From: Xylocopa sonorina
Taxonomy: Eukaryota > Arthropoda > Insecta > Hymenoptera > Apidae
Direction: 5' to 3'
Length of the DNA: 64,000 nucleotides
Assembly (NCBI RefSeq): GCF_050948175.1
Contig: NC_135201.1
Location: 6,696,001-6,760,000 of the forward strand
Shown here: positions 14,701-28,098 of the stretch, piece by piece
How positions within the stretch are numbered: position 1 is the stretch's first letter
Layout: every line of letters starts with the position of its first letter
Made by a program: the position numbers and the translations under genes
Notes under the pieces: model-generated
What the model saw: only the letters and a program-made list of their open reading frames with translations
Database searches by the model: none
Told to the model about the DNA's origin: nothing

Positions 14701-16599
14701 GACGGCGGGCTGAAAAATGTAGATTCGATCGAGCCTCGAGGGGAGGAGGTTCAACGTAATGGAAGTAACTCGAGTTAAATCGTCGATTCGATAGGCCACC
14801 CCCGTGCCACTGTTCGCCTGATGCACCCTTCATTTAGGTTGACGTGAATTCAGCAGGACTCCTTTTTTTAATTATTCGAATTGTTAACTCTGGTAAAGAG
14901 TTCGATTACGAATCGAGCTTGCTCCAAATTTTTACTAAATCGCGATGAAATCGTGGAGTCAGTTTGTCACTAAAGATTCCAATTAACCGATAAACGATAA
15001 CGAATCGCAAAGACTTGTCGCGCGACAACTTATCATTCGCGCAACGCAATATTTCAGAGAACGTGTATTGGAAAATCGTTCAGGAGCCTTTGATAAATTG
15101 CATCTTACATAAACTAACTGGATATATTTCACAATATCCCATCTCCCGTGAAATAAAGTACGCGATCGATATTTCGTGGGCTAACAATTTTGCCTGTTAA
15201 CAATCCTCCCATAAATTCCAGCAGACCCCTCAGCTTCTCTTACAATTCCTCTTTCTTTCTTTTCTTCTATTAAAATCATAGAGCTCGCGACGATCATTGG
15301 TTCGCCATGTCCACCCTGGAAACTCACCGTCCGCGCCAATCGTCGTAACGAACGAGAAATGAAAAAAATTGTACGCAATAGCGACGCGATCCATCATGCC
15401 GCAAGCGGAATTGTTAACCTTTAACTTTTTCCTCGTTACACGGCCAGGCTCTTCCGTGATGGTAACAGTTAGCGTGCGTAGGGTCAATATCGCAACGAAT
15501 TCGTTGACGTGGGGTCGTACGTAATCCACCACCCTCGCCTCGTCCCCTGTCCACGGCGTTTCTAACCATGACACCGTGTTCGTTACGCGGGTCATGGTTT
15601 CGCCACCGCTATCGCGGTTATGGGATCTGGCGATTTTTCGCCTTTCGTCTCGCTTGTTCGTCGCTCGTGTCCTGATTAAAACGGACCTCGTCACGATCGA
15701 ACGGCTCAGAGGGGATGATTCATGACTCGCAGGATTTAAAATCGACGACGCTGAGGACGCTTGGATCGTTTAATTGCACGTTTCGCGGTTGAAATATCTG
15801 TTACGATCGCGGGTTTTTATCGTTTCGCGTGGTTTAAAGGCGATAGAAACCGTCTGAAGGGAGGGTCACGGCACTGCCGCTGCACTCTCCCAGCTTTCCA
15901 TTGATTTTGAACATCGTGGGTGTGTCACCGCGAGCAGAGAGCACGTGGTCCCCGATCGTACGCTGGAAAATGTTCGCCTACCCTGTTCTCATGAATGGAA
16001 CCTAGTTTCATCGAGCTAAACGATTCCTCGCATGATTCACCTGTCGACCTAAAAAAACGAATTCGAGGTATTTCTATTACTTTTCTGGGCAGAGTTCTAG
16101 TGTAATTCTGGCCACGCGCATCAGAGAGGGTGTGCGAGGGAAAAATGTTAATTCGACGGAACGACGGATTTAATTGCGAGGAGTTAGAAATGCGGCGCGC
16201 GACAGGCGTGCGAATAGAATGTTGTTGAACGTCCCCGTAAGCAGGGCAAGGCGGAACAGGGACGAGACGCGTTGCAGTTGGAGCGAGACGAGCCACCTCA
16301 TTGAAAGTTCCCTTTCCGAGCATTGTGCAGAACTAACTTCTGTCTACGTTTCCGTAATATTCCCCGTTAATTTAGTCGCGCTGGTAACTCATTTGCTTTG
16401 TAAACCGCGTGAAACGACGCCAAGATAGAAACATCGAAACTGGGGGAACTTTGACATCCCTACCCCTAAAATAGAACAGGAACACTCTTCATTCTCTCTA
16501 TTTCTACAAAAGCAGAAAATAGCTAAATCTAATACTGCTTGACACAAACGTACAGCTTGAAAAGTTCACGTTTGCCTTCGTTTTTGTTGGTCCTAAATT

Positions 16600-17450
16600 T
16601 AAGCAATGGGAAGAACAATTTTGGAAATCGCGTCTTGGCCAACGTTGCTCCGGAGAAATCGAAAACGTCCGCCGCGGATCCACCCCCGTGCGTCTCGGGG
16701 ACGCCACCCCCTCCAGAGTGGCGGGTCGGTGGTTTTCGGCGGCGAAGGAGGCGCTCGCGTCGATAGAGCCGCGAGAGAGAGCCGTCCTCTTGCTCCAACG
16801 TGGCCGCGCCCCCTCCCCCTGCACCCCAACGAGAGCACATCCCCGAAGAAGTTTACATTTTCGCAGCCACGTTGGTGCTGATCGCGTCTCTCCGCCACTT
16901 TGCGCGCCATCCCCGCCTCCGCCTGCACCAACGCCGTGCGAACTCGTCTAAAACTCGCGACAACCACCCTGGTCCAAGGGCGAGGAGGACCGCGACGAAC
17001 GTCGAGGGATGCCACTTTAACCCTATCAGCCGCGCGGCTGGCCTTCGCCTGTCCAGCTTCTGTCGCAGAGCGACGCTTGGATCTACGTGCGTCACGTGAG
17101 TCGTTTTTCTGCGTTGGAACACCCGCTGGAAGGGGGTGAACACCGTCCACGTGCGACGTTCACGCTGGAACAGCGACAGCGTAGGTTGGTTTCGAGAGAA
17201 GCGACGGGGATGTATCGCTGACTGGCTGGACAGGTGGCAAGGTGGGACTCTGACGGAGGAGTGCGCGATATAAGCACGAGGAACCTTGGATCGGTGTCTG
17301 GCAGCTATTGTTTTTGTGGCGCTGGGATGGGGTGAGCGGCGGAGCACTGCGAGGGAGGAATCGGGGATCGACTCTCTGTGGTAGATTGGCATTCGGGGGT
17401 GGTGCGAGTGGTGAAGTGTGAGCGGGGCTCTGGTGAATTTGAAGGGTGTC
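16600..17450. other. GC-rich, CpG-rich island in intron
   Basis: Base composition changes sharply to GC-rich over about 850 bases. Because of this, several overlapping frames stay open on both strands; none contains a motif I recognise. A TATA-like ATATAAG lies near 17268 without a matching initiator at the right distance. The island could be an alternative promoter with a noncoding first exon. A strong-looking donor (GTGAGTCG) at 17096 is preceded by an open frame that has no ATG. I make no coding claim here. Confidence 0.35.
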
Positions 17451-20400
17451 TTGGAAGAAAATTGGGTGCCAACGATGATAACGATCGATGGACGATTGAA
17501 GAGGATACGTTTTCGTCAGTGAATCTATAGTGATCAGTTCTCTAAACAATTTTGATGTGTAATTTACTGTCGACGAACGTTCAGTGACGAGTAATTAATG
17601 ACACTGCAATTAGATCCAAAGGAACGAAGTCTGATGGAGTGTTTGGGCTTAGCATCGACGCGGACGGGCTTCCTTTTGAGATTCGTCTTAGTCACGGTTC
17701 GAAAAGGATTGGTTGGGAGGATAGGTTACCTTGAATCGGAAGGATCTCGCGTGTAATCCCACAATTTTCCTGAAAGCTCGCGAGTTGGACGTGGTCGGGG
17801 AATACTAATTCCTCTCCCTTTCCTTTCGACTCGTTTCCTTCTCGACGAGAAAAGAAACCAATCAGAACCATCGAGTGATTCGTACTCGAGGACTCCATTG
17901 ATTACACTGTTAATTCTGGTTCGAGTGTGAGAAGAACCTACCGAGAAAAATAATCGATATTAAATGTAAACCAACCCTTAGGCGCTCCTCGTGTTCAGCC
18001 CAATCTAAATTAATAGCACAACCTAACCCGCGAAGTTTAATCGCTCGATGAACATTTAAATGACCCACAGAGTGGTGTAAATCAGAATGTCCCCATAAAA
18101 TGTTCACTAGGACCAACGAACGTAACGCCAACATCGCACCCACTCGCCTAGCTCATCCTAACTAGGTCAATGAACCATTAACTTAACCCAAAATACATTG
18201 AAACACCGTAATTGGTTTAAACGTGACTAGACACTCGAACGATCGGATTTCACCCTAAAAGAGAAGCCACGAACAGTGCGTCGAGTGTTGCGTTTTCGAA
18301 ACTCTGAGGATACGTAAGAAGTGGTTAACCACCAAGTGGAAAAACGGTTCCGTTAAGGCATCGCTGGCTCGGTGGCCACTGAAAACTCGCGCAGATTCCT
18401 GGAAGAGGTGAATCCCAGAGGGTTGGCCACCGAGGATGGGTCAGGATTGGTGTGCACGTAGACGGAAACGGTCGAGCAGCGGTTGCTGCCCCTGTGGACC
18501 ACGTGTTCATCCCTTAAGTAGGTTAGTGAGAACCAGGGATAGAATTTTAGTGTTCGCGAACCTGTTTGGTACTTTTGTCAAGCTTACAGGTAACGTTCTA
18601 GCGTTGTTTTGGGTAGTCGTTGAAAGTGCGAATGAAAATTGTTAGGACGTGTCATTTATTAGTGTTTTGGAGCACTCGAAACTTCTGTGCTCGCTTTAAA
18701 ACAAGACACGAGATGGAAAATGTGTTTTTTAAGGGCTAGCAATTCCTATAATCGACGCAGCTAGCTGCGATAAATGAAAGAAAGTTCCTGGAAAGGTCTG
18801 CTCGATAAACTTAGGGAACTTATGAAAAAATACTCAGCTAAATGGATTCTTAGGAACCTGGGGGGTTATAGAATTTTATAGTCCAACGTATACTTCGCGA
18901 GTTGAGCAACGGACTCTTGAAAAATATTTCGAAAGTTAGTCTGAAATCATTTTTCTTTTTTCTTTCAGCTTTAATTGATCTGTAGCGTTTAACACCTTGA
19001 ACGTTTCGGTGTAGTTGGTTGCCATTTAAGGCTAGTTAATCCTGAAGCTCGGATTATAGCCATTTCGTGACCAGTCAGTGCGTTCCCGCTGAGAATGTCA
19101 TGACATTCCACCTCGAGATGCACGAGAGCGATAAATGAGCGAAGCTCAATCGGAAAGAGCTTTAAAATGGTTAGAGAGAATTAAGTTGTTCCCACGAATA
19201 ACTCTACATTGTTTTCTTATTAACGCCTCTCTCGAGTCGAGTAGAATTACGTTCCTTTGGTAACATTTAATCAAGCGAGCTGTTGGTACGCATCGTGCAA
19301 ATTGCAATTTTTTAGAACCCTTTGTTTTAGTTAATTAGTTCCGCGTGGCAAATTTTCAGGAACGCCTGAAAGCTGTTTTTTTCCAAGAACACGTGGGCAA
19401 ATGGTAAGAGTAGAAAAATTCGCGAACAATTGGGGTTTTTAAATGCAACGTGGAGAGGGATGATTAATAATTTCGAGAATTAACATTTTGGAAGCTGAAT
19501 CAGGGGCTGAAACGGACGGAAGATCGATTTAAGGCGTTCAGCTTTTTCCCCAATGTCCGTTCCCAACTTTTGTGGGGCGTCGAGCTTGTATCTTGACATA
19601 CTCGCGGCGAAATTAATTAAGCAACGGGATTAACGAAGACCCAGGGCAGTCTTGAATTCCTTTTGGTTCTGTTTGTGATCGTGGAAGTTAAAACAGCACA
19701 AAAAATTGTTAGAAATCTAGAGAACTTTGAAACCTTTATACTCGTTGCGACAGTAGAACAAGTCAGTGCTATGTCAGACATGTTCTTTATTTACTCGGGA
19801 CAACTCACATGTTATATAACGCTATTATTTTTATTAACTGGATAATCGTCGAGATTTAGTTTCACAAGTTCGTGATAGCTAGTGATACAAAGTTACGAAA
19901 TATCGCACACGGTCGTATCGTCGAGAGACTTGTTAAAAATTGGAGTTCTCCTCGGTAACTCTCGCGCGAATTTTGCGAAAGCTCGCGGAAGTAGGTGGAA
20001 GAAAAGTCAATAAAAGGGACATTGTTGGCGAAAGAGTCTCTCGTCTTCCACCTCATTCGAGCCGTTTCGAAAAGTTTCATCCAATTTTTAGCTTCCTCCT
20101 CTCTCGTTGTTTGTCTCTGAAGGATACACTCGCCAAACGAATTATTGTTATTCATGTTTATCGAACAAACAACTATTCGCACTATTGGGGACGAATATAG
20201 TGTTTCATTTTCGATACTTTCTGTGATCACAAAATAAACTTAGATGGAGAAAGAGCTGCAATACCAAAGTGTGAAAAGAAACACCCCACGCTATGCCACT
20301 CAGAGTACCACAGCCACGTTATTTTGGTTTCTTTCAAATTTCTCGCGAAGCAGTCAGTGAAATTTCCTCCTTGATTCAGCTCGATTCCTGAAATTTCAAT

Positions 20401-20586
20401 TGACACACGGAACCAAGAACACCAACCCCACCAAACCCGGACCAAAGTAATTACTCGTTAACGAAAACCCAGTTTCGCCCAGCAACTGGAATTCGCGTTC
20501 CACAAAATCCACGTCGACCTGCTTCCAAACTGGGGAAACACAATAGAAAAAGTAGGGTGGCGAAATCCACATAGGGTGTAGAAAGG

Positions 20587-20601
20587 GAGAGAGAGAGAGA
20601 G
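20587..20601. repeat. (GA)n microsatellite
   Basis: An uninterrupted GA run of about 15 bases sits in a purine-rich tract. In insects such runs can bind GAGA-type factors. It lies about 200 bases before a pair of CRE-like sites, so a promoter role is possible, but simple repeats also arise by slippage. Confidence 0.8.
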
Positions 20602-20800
20602 GGAAAGAGGCGAGAGGGGAATGGTGGGTGGTACGGTGAAATATCGTCGACTAATCAAAAATTTAATTAATAGACCACGGGAGCCGGCTATTAGTAATAT
20701 TTCCTCGACTTGCACACCCCACCACGGCCATCCAGCCTCCGTATCCCTACTACCGGTCGAACTGATCGATGTTGTGGCGGCGGAGGCTGGCTGGGGCCAG

Positions 20801-20840
20801 TGACGTAATCACCAGCCTCCACCCCCGAGGTTTGACGTCA
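20801..20840. promoter_or_regulatory. Paired CRE sites: TGACGTAA and palindromic TGACGTCA
   Basis: TGACGTAA at 20801-20808 is followed by the full palindromic cAMP response element TGACGTCA at 20833-20840. Their starts are 32 bases apart, about three helical turns. The 9-mer CCAGCCTCC occurs at 20732 and 20812, with its complement GGAGGCTGG at 20782. CREB-family proteins bind TGACGTCA, and some mammalian PDE4 short-form promoters are cAMP-inducible. A feedback role in this gene is an inference. No coding first exon was firmly found next to it. Confidence 0.55.
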
Positions 20841-22906
20841 CTGATGCCCTGAAATGCGCGTGACCAGGTGCGTATCGGGGAATCTCTGCACTGGCGATGG
20901 AGGACGGGCTGTGTATCGAGCACTTAACCCCAGACCCCAGCCTCGTTACACCTTCCTTTTCTTCTATCGTCCGCCAGTCCTACACGCTGGCTATTCTCCA
21001 TTGACGCGCGAACGGCTGCCGTATCCGATTAGAAAATGGAACAAGCCGCGGCACGTAACAACCCCTACACCTTTACGACCAGCTGAGACTTGGAGACGCA
21101 CACGTTTGCATTTACTATTTTGTTTTAGGACTATATACATTGGATTTGCAATTAATAGGATAATTGGGCAGATGAAACCTTTTTGATTAGCAAAGAGTCC
21201 AGAGTTGGGAGCTTCAGTGGACTGTAGGGGATCTACAGATTTACTTGGGGTTTAGTATTAGGATTTATCGGTGTTGTTCAGTTTGGGATGGTTCTTTTTA
21301 TAGCGACGTGTTAGTTGAACGATGTTATTGAACGTTATAATAATTTGTAAGAGAAAAAGAGGCTTAGGGACGAAATAGATATGCTCCATATGGCAAATAT
21401 CGCGGTGGTGACCTTCCTTACCAACGGCTGGCTTTCTGCCTTATCGCTGTAGGAGTATTCGAGACTCTTTATCGACGGAGCGCAACATTCATGCCGCGTT
21501 TCCACGAGAACTCCCATCACTACTTTTGCTCACTGTTTTCGAACAAATCTAAACTTTTCTCTCTCTCAACAGCTTCTCGTTCTTTCTCATATGCTTCGAA
21601 GTCTAAATATAATTGCTCATGAACGCCTCCCTTGTTTCTATCCATTCAATCGACCTTTGTTTCTCAAGAAGCTCTCTACAAGAAACGAAGGGAAGAAATT
21701 CTAATCGTTCACACCGTTTCTGCATTTCTATTTCTGTGCTTCGCGAACAAGAAAATTGCCTTCCCCGCTATCTCGCAGCCGGTGGTTTATTTACAAGCCA
21801 GTTATGGAAAAACGCGACAATCTCGAAGTCGAAACTCTTGATTTATCGTTTCGCGTGCAACGAATCTAGGTCGCTCTACTTTATTCGCCCATTCGCCATC
21901 ACCATGGTGCACCATTGTACCCTCTTGTTCGATAACACGCGCGTCTCTCGAACCTCGTCAGGAAAATTGAACGCCAAGTCCGTGGTAACTTTTCTTCCCT
22001 GAGCAGAGACTTGAAGAATGTCCGACGAGCTGGAAAAATATATTAATTTATCGATTCCAATCGAAATTGGCTGTTCTATAAAGCTAACAGTTGCTATTTC
22101 GTCGGCTAGAAAATTTCGCAAATTACTCTGGAAACGTTGCCACGTGACAGAACAATTGCGTCGACGCTTAACGACTACCACTTTCTAAATGAAATCGTCC
22201 ATTTGTTCGACACGTCGGGGCACTTGAAATTACTAATAGAATCGAAATAAAATAAACGGCTAGCAGATCGTGACGTCGATCGTGTGACACAATTTCCCTT
22301 CATTAAAATATTATTATTCGAACGTACGTTCGCAGCGTTTCGCGCGTGTGTGAGCGTGCGTCGGCTCAAGCGTCAATGATACGTGTGTCGAACGAGAAAT
22401 AAAATGGTAACACGATGATAATTCGTGACGTAAAGCTTGTATAATGAACGTAACGCTCGCACGAACGAATCACTTCGTCCATTATTTTCGTCCACGCATG
22501 AATATTTCATAAAAAAGAGGCTACCAGTTGGAAAATATTCACACTCCGGCGGAGTATAAAGTTTTCGACGTGACACTTGCAATTGCTTGATGACCGAGGC
22601 ATGATCGCATGATTCCTCCGCATTCCATTTTTCCTGCGTTCGCGCTGCTCGCATATCGCGCACTAATTAATATTTAACAATGTTTTATTTTCCCTCGCTG
22701 CAGCTTACAAAGTGCTTTTTCGGTCGTAGCTGAACAAAGTATGCTTTACGTAGTATTAACAGCGCCAACATTGAGATAAACGAAGGTAGAGAATTTGTTT
22801 AAATGAATAAATTGATAATATCTCTGTCCACGAATTTGTAACTTTCTTGATGTTGGCATTCGAGCTGAATAATGGATATTTGTCGAGAAAAGTAGTAACA
22901 ATATGA

Positions 22907-22930
22907 TCTTTTTTCTTGTTTCAGGTAAGT
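22907..22930 (+). promoter_or_regulatory. dnc: Recursive splice site (zero-length exon)
   Basis: A long pyrimidine tract ends in TTTCAG and is followed immediately by GTAAGT, so an ideal acceptor abuts an ideal donor with the junction at 22924/22925. This is the signature of ratcheting points that remove very long insect introns in steps. The site lies 14.2 kb after the donor of exon 7714-8723 and 16.8 kb before the acceptor of the UCR1 exon, close to the middle of that intron. I found no second site of comparable quality on this strand. Confidence 0.75.
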
Positions 22931-24875
22931 CGCTGTTGCATTTACATTCAACACTGAATCGCCGCCATTGCGAATTTACGTAAGCCGACAGTAGCGGTGA
23001 GAAAAATTTGTCTTTATCTGTGTTTCCCAAAGAGGGGAATCTCAAACAGTGCGATAAACGTTGTCTCACTAGAATCCTCTAACGACAGAGTCAGAAATCC
23101 TCAAAATTCCTGGCGAGACTTTTGAATTATTTCAATCAACATTTTCGAGTATTCGAATTTTTGAACATTCAAATACTTGAATTGATGAATTTTCAAATAC
23201 TCGAGATTTCACACAGAATTGGAACATTTTTCCGAGCTCGAACCATTAACCGAAATTTCCCATCGCCCTACATTCGGATCGAACGAATCCACAATTTCCC
23301 GAACTTTTATCCGCGAATTCTTTCTCACACTTGTGTACCGAGTGGAATTGGAGAAAGCATCGGTGCCGTTTTCTATGGTTTCTCGAGCGTAATACTCAAA
23401 CGGAACGAGCGCCCGTATGCCAAACTATGTTTGCCAAACTATCGTCGACCGCGATCAAATCTGATTTGCAGCCGTGCACACAGGGAGCACGAGGTGCTCG
23501 TGTGACAGCTAACGAAAAAAAAAAAGAACCGCCAGTGTGCAACGCGCGTGATGCAACTGCCTTCGCAGCTTAATTCCCGAATGCAGTTTTCCGCCAAGAG
23601 AAATATAATTAAACAATTACCCAATTACTAATTTACTCCAATACGAAACGTAAAAATCTGATTTCGTCAGAGGTATTATTCTAAAGATGCTTCTGAATCG
23701 ATAAGTGTCCAAGAATAATTATCGAAGTTACTGAGCAGATCTGAAACTGCTATAGTATTAACATAAGTCATCCTCCTTAACAATTTTGCCCCCAGAATAG
23801 TCCATCCAATTTAAATTTCTAATTTAAATGACCCGTCGAACGTGAGAGACGTGGTGCTAAATTAACAATTAGCTGGCGCCAATCGACGCGATAAGCTCGC
23901 GAAAGGAATTCGCGATTGAACCAGGGTTCCCGTGGCAAGCTGTACGGTAATGGCGGCTCGCATTTAAAGCGCGCGAAGATATCGCAAGACAATCGATTTC
24001 TCTCCTTCTCGCTCCCGCTGACGGATTTTCAGCAGTTCTGCCACGAGCCAGCTCTTAGTTTGTCCTCGCGTCGAGAGCGACTTGAAACGCAGATTGATCT
24101 ACTTACTTTCGTTTCGAAATCGAACGTCCGGCCATTGTGATCGGCCAGACGCGAAATCGCAACCCCCAGCCGCGTCAACCGCGTCCGCGTAAATCGTGGA
24201 GAGGGAAGAAAATTGCAATTCTCACGATTTTCTTCGAGTGCGTGTCGATTTTCGAAATTCTCCGCCTCGCTTCCCAGGCGTTGTACGTACAGTAACTTTT
24301 TTTTTGTTCGCGAGCCAGTGAAATAATTATGAATGGCAGTAGTGGCGTTATGTAATTTCCAGCAGTGATTATTCCAAGTTTTTCTCCGATCAGTGATAAG
24401 ACGTGCGAATAACGACCGAATAAATAATGTCAATAAATTAAGAGACTCCAGGAAATAATTAATATGCAGTAATTCCAATGAAAATACTGTTCAATGAATA
24501 AATTATCATAGAAATTTCCTTGATCGCAGCGCGAATGAAACGGTTGTCCAATTGAACGCGGTTCATCAAGGTTGTGAACACGTTTCGCCTTGAAAAATAA
24601 TAACAGGAAGGGAAATATTAGAATTGAAATGAATTGTGAATAAATGATCGGTCTATTCCCGAGTCTGCTGGCAGTGTGCTCGGGTGTACGTGCATATCGA
24701 TCACGCCGCGCGACTCGTGCGATAAAATAAATAAATAATAATGGCGATATGAATGTTAGAAAAACCGAGTCTCGCGAACTGGGGCAGACAAATCGTAGGA
24801 AGAGTCGCCTGGCGAATGATGAATTCGGTTTCCGGCGGGCGTGCAACAAGAGGCGCGTCTACTTGCGCCGGAGGT

Positions 24876-24905
24876 TGCGTCGCGGCGCCCTGCGTCGCGG
24901 CGCCC
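24876..24905. repeat. Short GC-rich tandem repeat (15-bp unit)
   Basis: The unit TGCGTCGCGGCGCCC occurs twice in tandem, followed by a decayed third copy (AGCGTCGTGTCGCG). It lies about 155 bases upstream of an initiator-like TCAGTG at 25059 in a locally GC-rich stretch, so it could belong to a promoter. No coding link is visible. Confidence 0.8.
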
Positions 24906-26827
24906 AGCGTCGTGTCGCGTGATCGCGAACGCGTGTCGTGCGCTTAGTACGCCTCGATTCACGTGTTGGTACGGTCGCGAAACGTGTTCCTCGCGATTTT
25001 CTCTCGTCCACCGTTTCATTTGCCCGCTCGAGCGCCGTTTCGACGTTTCGCAACCGCGTCAGTGCTGTTCCGCGAGTGTTCTTCTTCCGATTTTTCAAGT
25101 GAACTTTCCCAATTTCAGTCAAATTCGTGGAGTGAACAATTTTTTTCGAGTCGATCGCGAGTCTGCTCTCAATGGGAACGTTGTAACATTTCGTACTGAC
25201 TGTTTTCGCGAACGTATGGTTTCTACGATGATCATCGATCTTGTGAGCGGTGATTTTCGTTTAAATCGACGAGCTTCTTGAAGAAGAAGAGTGGCAAAAA
25301 ATTGTTGGTTCGTGACTTCGAAATTGAGAAGAGAGAAAACAAATCGACGGCTCGATTTACATTTCCCGTTAACGCTCTTCTGGAAATCTTCCACGAACCA
25401 TTGAACCGATCGATGAGGCCTTCGTTTCAGCTTGTAAATTTTCGAGCGTATTGACAGTTCCCGGTTTGATTGAATGTTTATCGGGCTCGCGTTAATTCGA
25501 ACCGAGCGCGGTTCACGTGAACGAGAGTGGAAGGTCGTGGCCACGAGCCAGTCAGTCGTTTTATCAAACGCTCGTTAAGTTCATTGAAAATTCAACACTA
25601 CCACGGAGCCTGTTACAACGCTGACCAGAGAGACGAATTTACGATTGATGATGAAATGACGCCACTTATGATTCACAGAAACGTTTACCCACAATGAATC
25701 ATGGCAATTTTCTTTTACGTTCCTCTCAGCACTAAAAAAAAAAAACTGTAACACTCGACAGTTACGCATTTTTCGAATATTTTTCGACTAATCAGGATAT
25801 GAGAGATCGAGAAATTGATCTAGATCCATAAGAAAGAGAAAACTAACCAGGTATCGAAATTAAACTTGCACGGAGAAGCGAAGGAAGAGAAAAATCAATC
25901 CTCCGCCACCTCTGCCCATTTAAATTCACGTCACTCCCGCTATCCCTACTTTCTATTCCGCCTCGCGTTCGAAGAAGAAGCTTTAAAACCCGCCGTTTTA
26001 TTTTTTCCGTCGACCCATTTCGCTTTATCCTGACGGAGAACACGCGGTAACCGTCAGATCGATCCAATCTGCCGCTAAAATCGATGATCGATTCGCGAAT
26101 CGAGGAATCGGCTGACGACAGTCCTCCACGGATGGACAGCGAGTGCGCGCGCGCTCGCTCACACCTGACGCACTCTTGGGTACTTGTTGAGCGTGGAATT
26201 TCAATTCGCGTAATGGATTCCATCGATCGCGTGCCACGTCGAGATTCCCATTGAAAAATCCCTGTCGCAGTTGACCACCGTTCCGCACTCCTGCACGAAC
26301 ACCAAAAAAGGTTCATTGTGGGTGAGGGTGGTGGTTGTTGGAAGTGGCGCATTCGGCTCCATTGCTTTTTTAAGCAAATCAGGGGGTAGGACGCATAAGT
26401 GGAGACGCGATCCAGGATTGCGGGTCAGATTTATTTAATCACGGCCTCCTTGCTGTTCAGCAACTTTTTCTAATTAAATTTTCAGTGGAAGATATGTCAC
26501 GATGGTAAGTCCAGTCTTGATGATTCGTTCAGTCTCAATATTTATTGGCGATTAGGGGTGAACGAGGTATCCTCCATGTAAAGTCGCAATTTATTTTTAA
26601 ATGCTGGTTAGCATTTCGATCTAAGTCGTAATTATTGGATCAGGTTGGGTTAACCTCTGGCTCTGAAATACACTCGGGGTCCCAGTAATCCCCAGTGTCC
26701 CTATAGTTGAACAGCGAACAGTTTCGCGGTGCACCCGGGAAAAAATGAGCCCTCGAGGCTGGCGAGTGCTTCACAAATATTAATACCCGTCTGAGATCCT
26801 GGTCGACCAGGAACTCTCTTCGTCGGC

Positions 26828-26835
26828 TGACGTCA
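26828..26835. promoter_or_regulatory. Palindromic CRE (TGACGTCA)
   Basis: This is a perfect cAMP response element, 1.4 kb upstream of the alternative first exon at 28214. One such octamer is expected by chance in a window this size, so function is suggested only by position. Confidence 0.4.
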
Positions 26836-28091
26836 CGAGATTACGCGGCGCTCGCACGGATACTTACGGTCAATATTTAGCGATCGAGTCACGGTCGCTC
26901 TGCCGCGAACAAAGAATTGCCCGCCGATTTGCCGGGCTAATTTGAACCAACCGCGACTTAATCGCCCGCGACTGATCGACTACAATCGAACGGCTGGTCG
27001 AGGGCTGGAGAAATCGACGAAGGACTCGACGAGCGTCCTTCGAAGCGGAAGATTGCCGTTCTTTGTTCTCCTGATGCTGATTTTAGGGATTTCTATATAT
27101 ACGAAACAAGCTCTTCCATTCGATGGAAATATTTCGGTGCTCTTCGTGGCTTCCATCGGAGGTTTAGGTTAGATTCGCGTCCAAAGTCCTGCGTTGCACT
27201 CCTGGTTGCAGCTGACAGGCGTTCGTTGCAGTTAATCGCGATTTTTCTTCTCGTAAGATAAATTTAGCTGGCGAAATTAGACCAACAGTCACTTCGTTAT
27301 GGATATAGTCTTGGATAATGGTAATAAATCCTCGTTTCACCACCATCACCTACGTTTTTCAATGAAAGGAGAGTAGGAGGAGTCTCGAGCACGGATAACG
27401 CTTTTCTGCGGTTGTCGTCAGCAGTGGGACAATAAATATTGTTCTTGGGTGATATCGAACGACTCTTGCCCCAAATCTAGTCAATAAGGGATCGATGTCT
27501 CGTTTTATCAGGTTGTCGATGGTGTCTCTGAAACTAGACCGACCTGATTCCCTTAGCCAAGTTACTATTTTCTGCAGACGTTTTCAAAGTGGACACCTTA
27601 ACGTTGTTTATAGGCAGAATAAACTAAGGTGGAAACAGTGAAACTGGGAGGGGAAGTAGATTTTTTTTTAATTACACGCATCCTGGCGATGCACACTCGA
27701 CGAAACTGGTCCATAATAAAAGTTCATTAAAATCTGCAATTCCGCGAAACTGCTCTCAGCGGGGGAGTTGCGTCGTCGCGTGTCAGCCGATTATTCGAAG
27801 AATACATTTTCCCGGCGTGTACCTTTTCCATTAATTCGAAGCTGCTTCTGTCCGCTTGTGTCACGTTCAATGTTCAGAATTAATTAAGAGCAAAACGAAA
27901 TTAAATCGCGATGTACAATTATTATTTTTTACTTTATACAAATTAATTGCATAAAATACTGTTCTCGAAGTGTCTCTTAACCGCAGAAGATATCGAATTT
28001 AACGTAGAACACTGAACTACCAACAACTTTACGTGTACGTCCGAACAGATTGAAGACGCCTTTAAAAATTCACGAAACTTAAAAAATGCGT

Positions 28092-28098
28092 TATAAAA
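28092..28098 (+). promoter_or_regulatory. dnc: Candidate TATA box for the 28214 first exon
   Basis: TATAAAA lies 122 bases upstream of the start codon at 28214, a distance that would leave a 5' UTR of about 90 bases. No consensus initiator (TCAGT-like) is present about 31 bases downstream. The 5' UTR could instead begin further upstream. Confidence 0.35.

Noticed and set aside
15230..15694. Minus-strand open frame of 154 codons
   Set aside because: No similarity or conserved pattern could be recognised, and no matching splice or promoter signal.
16599..17392. Two overlapping minus-strand frames of about 180 codons
   Set aside because: They overlap in different frames within a GC-rich island where stops are rare; neither has a recognisable motif.
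18436..18645. Plus-strand frame starting MGQDWCARRRKR
   Set aside because: Possible donors within it are weak and give phase 0 or 1, not the needed phase 2.
25843..26352. Minus-strand open frame of 169 codons
   Set aside because: Low-complexity Ser/Arg composition with no family resemblance.
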